From Candidatus Pseudoruminococcus merdavium (lineage in GTDB: Bacteria; Bacillota; Clostridia; Oscillospirales; Ruminococcaceae): DNA of 64,000 bases. This document shows positions 7,562 through 16,255 of this stretch, piece after piece (the first letter of the stretch is position 1; every line of letters begins with the position of its first letter). Location of the stretch: contig CAJFSS010000011.1 in assembly GCA_904419745.1 (NCBI GenBank), positions 27,927 through 91,926 of the forward strand, in the 5' to 3' direction. The position numbers were made by a program, and so were the translations under genes. Below the pieces are notes generated by a model that did no database searches, had not been told where the DNA came from, and worked only from the letters and a program-made list of their open reading frames with translations.

Positions 7562-8603
7562 ATCCGCCTGTATAATTCAAAACTGACGGATCTGTGAATG
7601 GATATTTTCGATAATATTCCTTTTCCTGTTTATAAACAGAGGTTCTGTGCTGTTCCAATAGCTCTACCAAATCATAGACATCCACCCAAATTTCATTGTT
7701 CCCTTCCTTTTGAGATTCATCAAAGATGAGCTGCAATCCAAAATGAAGATGTGGAACATTCATTCCGTTAACATTTTCCTGAGTACTGTATCCAGTCATT
7801 CCAAGATAACCAATGACATCGCCAGCAGTGACAACCTGGCCTTCCTGCAATCCTGCTGCATAGGGGTGATCTTTTCGCAGATGGGCATAGTAATAATAAC
7901 GCTTTTTGTCAAAACTACGAATTCCTATTCTCCATCCACCATATTGATTCCATCCAATACACTCTACAATTCCGGATTCCACTGCGGTAATCGGAGTTCC
8001 AATGCTGCCAAGCAGGTCGTTTCCCAGATGTTTGCGTTTAAACCCATAACTTCTGGAATTTCCAAAATCCTCATAATGGGAATAGCTGTATCCCTGCGCA
8101 ATGGGAGAGAAAGCTTTTAACCCATAACTCTGTTTAATTTCCTTATTACCATTTTCATCTTCCAATTCAACGGCATAACTTCCCACCAATCCCCCAAGTA
8201 CTGCGGAATATGCCTTGTAATAATAATTGTAATATTCCATATCCGCTGTAATGTCCGCCTGTGTTTGCCCTTCCCTGCGTTTTGTAAAATAGGCGTCCAT
8301 ATCTTTGGGTTTATAGCGGGAGAAATCCCCTCCATACTTTGCGCCTAAATAGGCGAGGGTTTCCGTCCAGGGAATGGGGTCTTTCTGATTATGGGTTGCA
8401 ATATCTTCATCCAATGCTTTTTGCAGTGCAGAATAACACACATCAAATTCCACCCATTTAATATATTTCTTCTCCCCCTCTTTAGAATCCGCACCAGACA
8501 CTTGGACAGCAAGCATGGCAAAGACAATCACCGCGCACAGGGAAATCACAGAAATTAATATCCTTTCGTTTCGCTGTACTCCTCTACGATTTTCCAAAAA
8601 CAT
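7560..8603 (-). CDS. M23 family metallopeptidase
   Basis: 347 residues. One N-terminal membrane segment (about 13-35), a helical region, then an LytM/M23 domain in the C-terminal half: HLGNDL supplies the first zinc His/Asp pair and HLHFG the second. Likely cuts peptide cross-bridges of peptidoglycan in the wall. ATG at 8603 has AAGGA at six bases; the in-frame GTG at 8606 is too close to it. Facing the NodB deacetylase, so the two wall enzymes share a terminator, not an operon. Confidence 0.85.
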   Translation of the reverse strand: MFLENRRGVQRNERILISVISLCAVIVFAMLAVQVSGADSKEGEKKYIKWVEFDVCYSALQKALDEDIATHNQKDPIPWTETLAYLGAKYGGDFSRYKPKDMDAYFTKRREGQTQADITADMEYYNYYYKAYSAVLGGLVGSYAVELEDENGNKEIKQSYGLKAFSPIAQGYSYSHYEDFGNSRSYGFKRKHLGNDLLGSIGTPITAVESGIVECIGWNQYGGWRIGIRSFDKKRYYYYAHLRKDHPYAAGLQEGQVVTAGDVIGYLGMTGYSTQENVNGMNVPHLHFGLQLIFDESQKEGNNEIWVDVYDLVELLEQHRTSVYKQEKEYYRKYPFTDPSVLNYTGG

Positions 8604-8996
8604 CACCGTTCCTTTATCTCATTTATACGAACGGAAGATGTGGGTTATTACGCAAAAAGAGGCCATTTGGGGCACTCTCCGTAAGGAAAGTGCCCCAAGG
8701 CTTGTCTATTTGTTTAGCGAGCATCGGATTTTAATATTAAAATCCTGATAATTTTATTTTCAAACGGCATAAAAACAGAGTATTAAGCGACAAGCCACGG
8801 AAAACCTGACACCAACTGAAAAATTTTGCTTTTGGGGTGTACTGCATAAAGCAGTTTTTTATTTGCTGAAAATACTTATGAAAGCATATAAATCCACTAT
8901 GACACTTTCTGAATGGAAAGCTGGCATAGTGGGCTTTCTTTGAGAAACCTGATTTCAAGCGATAAAGCCTCGCACTTTTCCGCAATCCAAAGCTCG
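8604..8996. other. 393-base stretch without a supported gene, two hairpins
   Basis: Holds a stem at 8669-8695 (GGGGCACT...AGTGCCCC) and a second at 8894-8932 (CCACTATG...CATAGTGG with inner CTTTC/GAAAG). Two short motifs, AAGCGA-AAGCC and AAACCTGA, recur in different order around 8790 and 8950. An 82-codon minus frame (8737-8985) has no convincing protein character. The composition differs from the neighbours, which suggests the remnant of a transferred element, but no transposase or terminal repeat is visible. Confidence 0.4.
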
Positions 8997-9464
8997 TTAT
9001 AGTGTTAATAGTTTGTCGAGTTCGCTTGATAATGCTTTTTTCATTTTGTTAAGCTCATCATCTGACGGTCTTGCTTCGGGTGAGTTCATTTTTTCTATCG
9101 GATACCACCATACGGGACCGGCTTTTTGACCACACTCATAACCTGCAAGATCACCATTATATCTTGGAAAGAGATGCCAGTGAAGATGCGAGTCCCCATT
9201 TCCGAGAAGTTCACAGTTCATTTTATTTGCACCAAAAGCCTTATATACAGCTTCCGCTACAATTGACATTTCTTCCAGAAATTTTAACTTATAATCTTTA
9301 ACGAGATAGAACAGCTCTGTTTTATGCTGTTTACATAAAAACAAAGTATATCCTTTGAAATGCTGAAAATCATCTATAACAACATAACCGGTTTCAAGTT
9401 CTTTGACAAAATAAGGATTGTCTCCTCTTTTTATCATTTCAATTCTATCACAGATTAGACACAT
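8997..9464 (-). CDS. HIT family protein
   Basis: 155 residues, histidine-triad nucleotide hydrolase/transferase superfamily. The active-site triad is HLHWHLFPR near residue 100, and an N-terminal CLIC pair may bind zinc. Exact substrate (dinucleoside polyphosphate, AMP conjugates) cannot be read. ATG at 9464 fits the family; only a weak GGTGG site precedes it and the frame stays open to 9515. More A+T-rich than neighbours and next to the odd 8604-8996 stretch, so transfer is possible. Confidence 0.82.
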   Translation of the reverse strand: MCLICDRIEMIKRGDNPYFVKELETGYVVIDDFQHFKGYTLFLCKQHKTELFYLVKDYKLKFLEEMSIVAEAVYKAFGANKMNCELLGNGDSHLHWHLFPRYNGDLAGYECGQKAGPVWWYPIEKMNSPEARPSDDELNKMKKALSSELDKLLTL

Positions 9465-9596
9465 AAATAAAATCCACCATTTCTTCAAAATAAAGCGATA
9501 TATAAATACTACCATATTACATACAAAAAAGCTATAAGAAAGACTACTTCTTTAGGTAGCCTCTCCCTTCGTGGCCTCTTTTTTAGTTTCGTATTC

Positions 9597-9947
9597 TTAT
9601 ATGAAAAATGGAAAATATGGAACGACCAGTCCAACAAGAAAGACTACTGCCACAGAGCCAAGAGCCACAGTTAAAAGTCCTTTTCCCCGGTATGCCAGAA
9701 GCAAGGCCACCAAGAACCCGCATAGTGCTGTTGTAAAACTCGCTATGGTGACTTCCCCATTGCTGGTGGAATAGAGTACTTCCGGAAAGGTCATTGCAGC
9801 AAGTACCGCATAGGGAATATATGTAAGAAAAGACTGAAAAAAACGGTTATGGATTTTTTTGCGGAACACGGCTATTGGAAGCATACGCAGCAGATAGGTG
9901 ACAAGCGCCATGAGAAAAATGCAAAATAATATTCTGGGATAATTCAC
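9597..9947 (-). CDS. azlD: branched-chain amino acid exporter, small subunit AzlD
   Basis: 116 residues, four hydrophobic segments, with the TYLLRMLP motif of AzlD/YgaH-type subunits. Together with AzlC it exports branched-chain amino acids or their analogues across the membrane. The ATG overlaps the azlC stop (ATGA), so the two are coupled. Confidence 0.85.
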   Translation of the reverse strand: MNYPRILFCIFLMALVTYLLRMLPIAVFRKKIHNRFFQSFLTYIPYAVLAAMTFPEVLYSTSNGEVTIASFTTALCGFLVALLLAYRGKGLLTVALGSVAVVFLVGLVVPYFPFFI

Positions 9948-10702
9948 GCCCCTGCCTCCTCTGTATTCTGTATTTGTTCTTCATCCGTATCAACCGGGTA
10001 ACGAACGGCCATGCATGAGGAAGCAATGACTGCACAAATGATAATGACCCATCCGCTGGAAAACTGATTGAGAAAAGGAGTCCACCGGAAAATACAACTC
10101 AAAACGACCGAGATAACAATGGTATAAAAAACTGGTTTTAGTTTTCTGGCCGGGGGGATAATGATTGCAAGGAACATGCCATAAATTGCAATCCCCAAGG
10201 CTGTTCTCAAGGAAAGCGGAAGCAGGTTGGTAGCAGTCGCCCCTATCAAAGTTCCCGCCGCCCAGCCAAGATAGGGCATGGACATTAGACCAGAAAAATA
10301 TGCCCCGTTTATTTTTCCCTCCTGCTGCATTGCAACTGCAAAAATTTCATCAGTGTTTCCAAAAGAAATAGCACAGCGTTCCAACATATTCATCAGTGGA
10401 TCCAGTTTTTGAGAAAGAGAAAGGGACATCAGCATATACCGTAAATTGATAATGAAAGTCGTGATTGCCAGTTCAAAATACGATCCGCCGTTTAATATCA
10501 GTGCCATCCCTGCAAATTGCCCAGCCGATGTCATATTTGTCATGGAAATCAAAACGGCAATCCAAACAGGCAGCCCACCCTCTGTTGCCATCATGCCAAA
10601 GGTAAACGAAACAGAAAGATATCCCAAACAGATGGGAATTCCATCCGTTACCCCTTTAAAAAAAGTCAGCGAAGGTGTTGTCACCCGATTACTCCCCTTC
10701 AA
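9944..10702 (-). CDS. azlC: branched-chain amino acid exporter, large subunit AzlC
   Basis: 252 residues, about seven hydrophobic segments; the conserved GxxDGIPICLGYLSVSFTFG-type N terminus and a TSAGQFAG motif are seen. Forms the pore part of the AzlCD exporter. Starts with TTG at 10702, eight bases behind AGGGGG; no in-frame ATG gives a better start. Upstream neighbour on the same strand is the methyltransferase at 10726, only 23 bases away, so read-through is possible. Confidence 0.87.
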   Translation of the reverse strand: MKGSNRVTTPSLTFFKGVTDGIPICLGYLSVSFTFGMMATEGGLPVWIAVLISMTNMTSAGQFAGMALILNGGSYFELAITTFIINLRYMLMSLSLSQKLDPLMNMLERCAISFGNTDEIFAVAMQQEGKINGAYFSGLMSMPYLGWAAGTLIGATATNLLPLSLRTALGIAIYGMFLAIIIPPARKLKPVFYTIVISVVLSCIFRWTPFLNQFSSGWVIIICAVIASSCMAVRYPVDTDEEQIQNTEEAGA

Positions 10703-10725
10703 AGCAAAATCCCCCTATGCCTTTA

Positions 10726-11514
10726 TTATTTTACGGCAATTCTCATCCGGTAGCAAAAGAACAATTCAAATTCCCTGCTGCCCCAGATCTCATTTATCAA
10801 TAACCGATATTTTTGTAACTTTTCCCGCATGGTCTGCGGCTGGTACTTGAGCGCAGTTTGTATCCTGCTTTGACTCAGGGCCATACGGTACAATTTATCT
10901 GCATTACATACCTGTGTGTCCGAAAATAACATTTCCCTTACATAGCGGAAAAGCCCGCTTTTTTGGAGATTGGGAAGATGCTCCTCCTTGTTCCATCGCT
11001 GATAGGACGCCTTTTCTTTTTGTTCTACCTCTTTTGCAAATTGATACAGCTGGGAAAAGCATTTTTCGACTTTCCAGTTACAAACAGGGGGCCAGTCATA
11101 ATCGATTATTGCAAAAACGCCGCCCGGTTTTAGAATACGGGAAATTTCTTGTAAGGAAGAAACCGGTTCCATCCAATGAAATGATTGAGAACATACTACT
11201 ACATCAACACTTTCCTTTTTCAGTCCGGTATTTCCTGATGATCCTTTTCGGAATTCCAGCCCGCATGGGAATGCGCTCTTGGCGATTTCCAGCATTTCCT
11301 GATTTGGATCAATTCCAATGATCCGGTTGCCATATTGCTGCCAAACCACGGTAGAAAGCCCGGTTCCACATCCCAAGTCCACAATCGTATCCGGAGAATT
11401 TCCTAAGTATCTGCGAATAATTTGTATAGGGAAATCCGGCATAGCAGGCCTTGCAGAATGATAAATCTCTGCAAGGCCATCAAATTTCCGGTAATTATTT
11501 TGCTCTTGCTCCAC
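10726..11514 (-). CDS. class I SAM-dependent methyltransferase
   Basis: 262 residues. SAM-binding motif I VVDLGCGTGLST, acidic GIDPNQEM after the second strand, and motif IV-like VVVCSQSFHWM define the fold; the FDGLAEIYHSARP opening is common in uncharacterised family members. Substrate unknown. GTG at 11514 is chosen for its AAGGGGG site at seven bases; frames extending to 11547 lack one. The gene has its own promoter at 11628-11656 and a structured leader of about 107 bases. Confidence 0.85.
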   Translation of the reverse strand: MEQEQNNYRKFDGLAEIYHSARPAMPDFPIQIIRRYLGNSPDTIVDLGCGTGLSTVVWQQYGNRIIGIDPNQEMLEIAKSAFPCGLEFRKGSSGNTGLKKESVDVVVCSQSFHWMEPVSSLQEISRILKPGGVFAIIDYDWPPVCNWKVEKCFSQLYQFAKEVEQKEKASYQRWNKEEHLPNLQKSGLFRYVREMLFSDTQVCNADKLYRMALSQSRIQTALKYQPQTMREKLQKYRLLINEIWGSREFELFFCYRMRIAVK

Positions 11515-11537
11515 GGGAGATCCCCCTTGCATAAAAA

Positions 11538-11593
11538 CCACCGACATTTTTCTGGCATAGCAGGGTTTGTGTCATATGCCGTCATATCGGTGG
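11538..11593 (-). promoter_or_regulatory. structured leader element ahead of the methyltransferase
   Basis: In minus-strand RNA an outer stem (CCACCGA with UCGGUGG, plus positions 11587-11593 and 11538-11544) encloses an inner stem (GGCAUA with UAUGCC, 11575-11580 and 11554-11559), and the outer stem is followed by UUUUU. Ten bases later the ribosome site lies in GGGGGAUCUCCC, which can itself fold. This could be an intrinsic attenuator or a small riboswitch; I recognise no known class. Confidence 0.5.
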
Positions 11594-11627
11594 GTGGATA
11601 TATCCTTGCCCCAACAAAATTTGTTTT

Positions 11628-11656
11628 ATTATAAAAGATTTTTTCTTTTGATGCAA
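11628..11656 (-). promoter_or_regulatory. promoter of the methyltransferase unit
   Basis: TTGCAT and TATAAT with 17-base spacing on the minus strand; start expected near 11621. Confidence 0.65.
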
Positions 11657-11670
11657 GAAAATGGCACTAA

Positions 11671-11705
11671 AAAATCAGGCAGGAAAATTTTCTTGCCTGA
11701 ATTTT
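11671..11705 (-). terminator. terminator after the first S9 peptidase
   Basis: AAAATCAGGCA arm pairs with TGCCTGAATTTT around an AT-rich loop, 14 bases beyond the stop of the 11719 gene in its reading direction. Confidence 0.7.
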
Positions 11706-11718
11706 ACTGTGTTTCCTT

Positions 11719-13719
11719 TTATGCTTTGAGATATTTGTCCATCCACTGGGTAATTTCTTGAATTCTTCTGACTCTATGAACGGGCTTTCCGATAACGCAC
11801 AAGGCGTGGTTTTCACCTTTAAACAGGCAAAACCTTGTCTCTACTCCAAAATAGCGCAGGGCATAGAACATCTGGAGTCCTTCTGCCATCCAGCAACGGT
11901 AATCTTCATTGGAATGAATAAAGACAGTCGGTGTTTTGGCTTGATTCGCATATTGCAGAGGAGATTGTTTCCAGACTTTGTCATGGTTTTCCCACACATT
12001 GGCGTCCACTTGGTCAACATCAAATGTATATCCAATATCTGCCGTATTGCTCAGGGACACCCAGTTGGAAATGCTACGCTGGGATGCTGCCGCTTTGAAC
12101 CGGTCGGTATGCCCGATGACCCAGTTTGTCATAAATCCGCCGTAAGAGCCGCCAGTGATTCCCAGGCGATCACCATCCATCCACGGGCATTCTTCCAGAC
12201 AGACGTCTACAAATTTCATGATATCACGGTAATCAATTTCCCCGTACTGCCCACGCAGTTCAGAAAAATCATTTCCCTTGCCGTCGCTTCCGGTCGGGTT
12301 ACAGAAGATGACGCCATATCCTTCATTTGCCCAGTATTCATTTTCGTGGCAGTATACGGTTCCCCACGCTGCCTTGGGTCCCCCGTGTACATTGAGGATG
12401 ACCGGGTATTTCTTCCCTTCTTCAAAATCAATCGGTTTTAAATACCAGCCTTTGATTTCGTTGCCAACCTCATTTTTGAATGTGATTTCAACTGGGGTTG
12501 CAATGGAATATTCTTCACTAACATGGGTATTGATATGAGTTAACTGCGTTTCATTGCCCTGGTTATCAATTTGTGCGAATTCTACGCCATTATCTCCACG
12601 CATGACAATGGCAAGAAAACCATTTTGATAAAGGACAAATTCATCGACTGCGCCCTTTTCCTTTGTCACTTTTGTAATCGTTTTGTCTTTAAAATTGCAG
12701 CGGAAAATATGGGAGGAATCATCGTCAGTGGAGATAAAATACACGCTGTCTTTTCCGTCATATTCCCATGCTTTTCCATAAGGAGCTCCCATAACAATGT
12801 CGCAGTGCAGCGAATTACTTGCGTTGTAACAATAGCTTTCGTCAATCAATTCGGTCTTTCCTGTAACAAAATTATACAGGCAAATCGGGCCATCTTCCGT
12901 CATACCGTACTTTTTGTGGTCTGTGTATTGCAAAACCATCGTGTCCTGTGAGACGATTCCCAAATTTGTGTGGGTTACATGTTCTTTGACAGAGATATTT
13001 TTAAGCGATTTATCTGTAAAGTCCACAAGATACATTTCGTCATCAATTGGCATCTTATTCTCATAGCGCTTTAAAGTTACAATGAACTTTTTGGTTCCTG
13101 GAATCGGAACGCATTTTTGGACGGCGGTGAATGTATCTACCAACTCGGTGATGGTTCCATGGTCATAAGCATACAGACGATTTCTCTTTTTATTGATAAA
13201 ACCGGCCATATTCTGCCAATATGGAAGTTCATCCAAAACCTCATAATCGTTTTCCGCTTCCAAGAGTTGCGCTGCCTTTTGGGTATCTCCGCCCGCTTGA
13301 GCAAGGCAATGCGCAACCTTTGCATCATAATTTGCAGTAAAAAGGAACTCCTCCTCGTTGAGGAAATAGAATCCGGTAACATTGTGGTTCAGCCGCAAAA
13401 CTTCCTGTGCTTCCCCCATTTCCGGGGTAAGACGCTGTACTACTGTTAACGGCAAACCCTTTGCAAGATATTCCTTGTCCTCTTTTTTTCTAATGGCTGG
13501 AAAATAAATCGAATCTCCTACCCAGTAAAAACTATTTACATCCCCACTTGCTGTTAAAGGGATGGGATTGCCGTTTTCCAAAAGATAGAGATTGGAATAA
13601 TAGCAGTTATCTTCCATGGAAGCATTTTTCAGGATAAAAGCAATTTTTCCAGAATTGCTTACCTTTATATTGGATAAATATTTGTATGCAGAAAATTGGT
13701 CAATCGTGACCTTTTTCAT
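11719..13719 (-). CDS. S9 family peptidase (prolyl oligopeptidase/acylaminoacyl type), copy 1
   Basis: 666 residues. N-terminal beta-propeller (about 1-400) and C-terminal alpha/beta-hydrolase domain. Nucleophile serine in GGSYGGF (about 530), acid in the SNEDYRC region, histidine in GENHAL near the C terminus, so the triad looks intact. Cytoplasmic (no signal peptide); expected to cut short peptides. ATG at 13719 follows GAAGGAGGAA. Closely similar along its whole length to the next gene upstream (13901-15904): a tandem duplication. Confidence 0.92.
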   Translation of the reverse strand: MKKVTIDQFSAYKYLSNIKVSNSGKIAFILKNASMEDNCYYSNLYLLENGNPIPLTASGDVNSFYWVGDSIYFPAIRKKEDKEYLAKGLPLTVVQRLTPEMGEAQEVLRLNHNVTGFYFLNEEEFLFTANYDAKVAHCLAQAGGDTQKAAQLLEAENDYEVLDELPYWQNMAGFINKKRNRLYAYDHGTITELVDTFTAVQKCVPIPGTKKFIVTLKRYENKMPIDDEMYLVDFTDKSLKNISVKEHVTHTNLGIVSQDTMVLQYTDHKKYGMTEDGPICLYNFVTGKTELIDESYCYNASNSLHCDIVMGAPYGKAWEYDGKDSVYFISTDDDSSHIFRCNFKDKTITKVTKEKGAVDEFVLYQNGFLAIVMRGDNGVEFAQIDNQGNETQLTHINTHVSEEYSIATPVEITFKNEVGNEIKGWYLKPIDFEEGKKYPVILNVHGGPKAAWGTVYCHENEYWANEGYGVIFCNPTGSDGKGNDFSELRGQYGEIDYRDIMKFVDVCLEECPWMDGDRLGITGGSYGGFMTNWVIGHTDRFKAAASQRSISNWVSLSNTADIGYTFDVDQVDANVWENHDKVWKQSPLQYANQAKTPTVFIHSNEDYRCWMAEGLQMFYALRYFGVETRFCLFKGENHALCVIGKPVHRVRRIQEITQWMDKYLKA

Positions 13720-13865
13720 GGGATAATTCCTCCTTCATCAATTTATACATCTGCACTTACCAGTCTAGCACTGCCACGAAACTGTTTCAATTTCCAAACT
13801 AGATAAAAATACGGATAATATTTTTCCATCTACGCCAGTTTCCACGGGAATGATCCTGCAAAAAA

Positions 13866-13891
13866 TCAGGCGCCGAATTTCCGGCGCCTGA
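13866..13891 (-). terminator. terminator after the second S9 peptidase
   Basis: TCAGGCGCCG pairs with CGGCGCCTGA; in minus direction six T follow. It separates the two S9 genes, so copy 1 probably has its own promoter between 13720 and 13860. Confidence 0.9.
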
Positions 13892-13900
13892 TAGAAAAAA

Positions 13901-15904
13901 CTATGCTTTGAGATATTTATCCATCCACTGCGTAATCTCACGCAATCTTCTGACCCTGTGGATTGGTTTTCCGGAACGGCTTAATTCATGGTTTTCCCCT
14001 TTGAACAAGCACATTCTGGTCGGTACTCCAAAATAACGCAGGGCATAGAACATCTGAAGTCCTTCTGCCATCCAGCAGCGATAGTCCTCATTGGAGTTGA
14101 TAAACAGGGTCGGAGTCTTTGCCTTGTTGGCATATTTGAGCGGAGACTGTTTCCAAATTTTTTCATGGCTGTCCCAGGGATTGGAATCCACGGAATCCTG
14201 GTCGCCATAGTAGCCAATATCCGTTGTGTTATTTTTGGAAATCCAGTTAGAAATACTGCGCTGAGACGCGATCGCCTTAAACCGGTCAGTATTTCCGGCG
14301 AACCAGTTTGCCATCCATCCGCCATAGGAACCGCCAGTCATGCCTAATCTGTCCGCATCAATCCATGGGCATTTTTCCAGGCAGACATCCACGAATTTTT
14401 CAACGTCGCGCACGTCAATCTCTCCGTACAGGCCGCGCAATTCTGCAAATTCGTTTCCCTTGCCATCGCTTCCAGTCGGGTTACAGAAGATAACACCATA
14501 GCCCTCATTTGCCCAATACTGCATTTCGTGGAAGAAAATTGTACCATAAACCGTTTTGGGACCGCCATGGACATCCAAAATTGTCGGGTACTTTTTGCCT
14601 TCTTCAAAACCAACCGGTTTGATATACCAGCCCTTGATTTCCACACCGTTTTCATTGCTAAAAGTAATTTCTTCCGGGGTAGAAATCGTATATTTTTCAC
14701 TTAAATGCTTGTTGAAAGCCGTTAAAGCAGTCTCTGTTCCATCAAGCGATACCTCATACAGCTCTGCCCCATCGTCGCCGCGCATACAGATTGCAAGAAA
14801 ATGATCCTGATAAGGTACAAACTCTAAAACTTTGCCCTTTTGAGTTGTCACACGGCTGACTTTCTTTTCACTGATGCTGCACTGTAAGATATAAGAACTG
14901 TCATCCAGTGTTTGGAGAAAGGCGACTTTATCCTTCCCGTCATAGACCCATGCGATATTTCCCGGTGTACCCAGAGAGACGTCCGTACCGACAGAACTTC
15001 TGGCACTATAAAGATAGCTCTGATCGATAAGGTTTTTTTCTCCCGTTTCAAAATTGTAGAGATAAAATGCGCCGTTTTCTCCAATCCCATATTTTTTACG
15101 GTCTGTCCCCTGTAAAAATAGAGTATGTTCATCGACCACGGCAAAATTCTGATGGCTGTAGTCCTTTTCAAAGGAAATGTCCTTCATACTGTTGGTTGAT
15201 GCATCGAATAAATACAGGTCATTTGGAATTTCCATTTTATGCTCATAACGTTTGGAGACTACGATGAATTTTTCTGTATCCTTGATTTTTACACATTGGG
15301 AAACCGTTGTATATTCATCGACTACCGGCGTTACATTTCCATCTTTATAATGATAAAGGCGGTTTCTCTGTTTGTTGACAATTCCAACACCATTCGACCA
15401 GAACGGAAGCTCGTCAAAGACATGGTAATCGTTTTCTGCTTTAATTGCCGCTGCTGCTGCCTCGGTAGCGCCGCCGTTTGCTGCCATCATCTGTTCAATA
15501 TAGGGGTTATAAGTGGCAGTAAAGAGGAAATCCGTTTTGCTGATAAAATAGATTCCTGTCACATTATACGGCAGTTTTAAAAATTCTTGTGCTTCCCCCA
15601 TTCCCGGAACAAGCTGTTGCAATACAGTGAGAGGGAACCCCTTTGCCTTGTAGTCCCTGTCTTTTTGGCAGCGTAGTGCAGGGAATACAATGGAATCTTC
15701 CAACCAGTAAAAGCTGTTGATATCATTGGAAGCGGTTAAAGCCACAGGCCGGCCTTCCTGCAACAAATACAGGTTTGAGTGGTATCCGTTTTCCTCCATG
15801 CAAGCCTGTTTGACAAGAAAAGCAATTTGGTTTTGATTGCTGACTTTCACATTGGACAGAAATTTGAAATTTTTAAAATGATCAATTTCAATCCGTTTTT
15901 TCAT
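13901..15904 (-). CDS. S9 family peptidase (prolyl oligopeptidase/acylaminoacyl type), copy 2
   Basis: 667 residues from ATG 15904, which has a TTAGGAGGA site; the frame remains open to 15967 without support. Same architecture as copy 1: propeller, then hydrolase domain with GGSYGGW, a NSNEDYRC acid region and GENHEL histidine. The nucleophile context differs (W for F), and the two diverge most in the propeller, which gates substrates, so they may have different peptide preferences. Own promoter at 15939-15967. Confidence 0.92.
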   Translation of the reverse strand: MKKRIEIDHFKNFKFLSNVKVSNQNQIAFLVKQACMEENGYHSNLYLLQEGRPVALTASNDINSFYWLEDSIVFPALRCQKDRDYKAKGFPLTVLQQLVPGMGEAQEFLKLPYNVTGIYFISKTDFLFTATYNPYIEQMMAANGGATEAAAAAIKAENDYHVFDELPFWSNGVGIVNKQRNRLYHYKDGNVTPVVDEYTTVSQCVKIKDTEKFIVVSKRYEHKMEIPNDLYLFDASTNSMKDISFEKDYSHQNFAVVDEHTLFLQGTDRKKYGIGENGAFYLYNFETGEKNLIDQSYLYSARSSVGTDVSLGTPGNIAWVYDGKDKVAFLQTLDDSSYILQCSISEKKVSRVTTQKGKVLEFVPYQDHFLAICMRGDDGAELYEVSLDGTETALTAFNKHLSEKYTISTPEEITFSNENGVEIKGWYIKPVGFEEGKKYPTILDVHGGPKTVYGTIFFHEMQYWANEGYGVIFCNPTGSDGKGNEFAELRGLYGEIDVRDVEKFVDVCLEKCPWIDADRLGMTGGSYGGWMANWFAGNTDRFKAIASQRSISNWISKNNTTDIGYYGDQDSVDSNPWDSHEKIWKQSPLKYANKAKTPTLFINSNEDYRCWMAEGLQMFYALRYFGVPTRMCLFKGENHELSRSGKPIHRVRRLREITQWMDKYLKA

Positions 15905-15938
15905 CCCAAATCCTCCTAAAATTGTAGTATTTATTTTC

Positions 15939-15967
15939 AGTCTATCACTATTTTTTGTGATTTGCAA
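15939..15967 (-). promoter_or_regulatory. promoter of S9 peptidase copy 2
   Basis: TTGCAA and TAGACT separated by 17 bases on the minus strand, about 35 bases ahead of the start codon. Confidence 0.6.
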
Positions 15968-16213
15968 TAATCTGCTTATACTGGAGAGCTTGGATATCCA
16001 TGGATTTTTCGGACTAGATTTTCTGCTATTTCTGTATTTTTTGGCATTTTTTCTATAATTCGATTTGATTTTTCTGTATTGTTTTCATTATAACTGTATC
16101 AATGCACAGAAGTATCATTCAGCATTGGTAACATAATACAAACAATGAGAGCTCTTTGAGAAAATTCACTTTTCATAAAGCCATGTCCAGAGAGATTTAT
16201 AAAAGGCGTAAAA

Positions 16214-16245
16214 AACTCGCCTGGCAAAAATCTGCCAGGCGAGTT
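16214..16245 (-). terminator. terminator after lysA
   Basis: AACTCGCCTGGCA with its complement around a six-base loop; followed by a T run in minus direction. Confidence 0.9.
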
Positions 16246-16255
16246 TCAAAGTGTT

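Larger units (their letters stand above)
15905..16255. other. 351-base gap: promoter and terminator only
   Basis: Contains the S9 promoter (15939-15967) and the lysA terminator (16214-16245). The A+T-rich middle (15970-16205) shows no ORF with a ribosome site and no clear RNA fold. Confidence 0.6.

Noticed and set aside
8737..8985. 82-codon minus ORF in the atypical stretch
   Set aside because: No ribosome site, covers two hairpins, low-complexity basic/aromatic product with no protein-like pattern.
15238..15580. Several long frames inside the S9 genes on the opposite strand
   Set aside because: Shadows of strongly coding sequence; no start signals or protein features.
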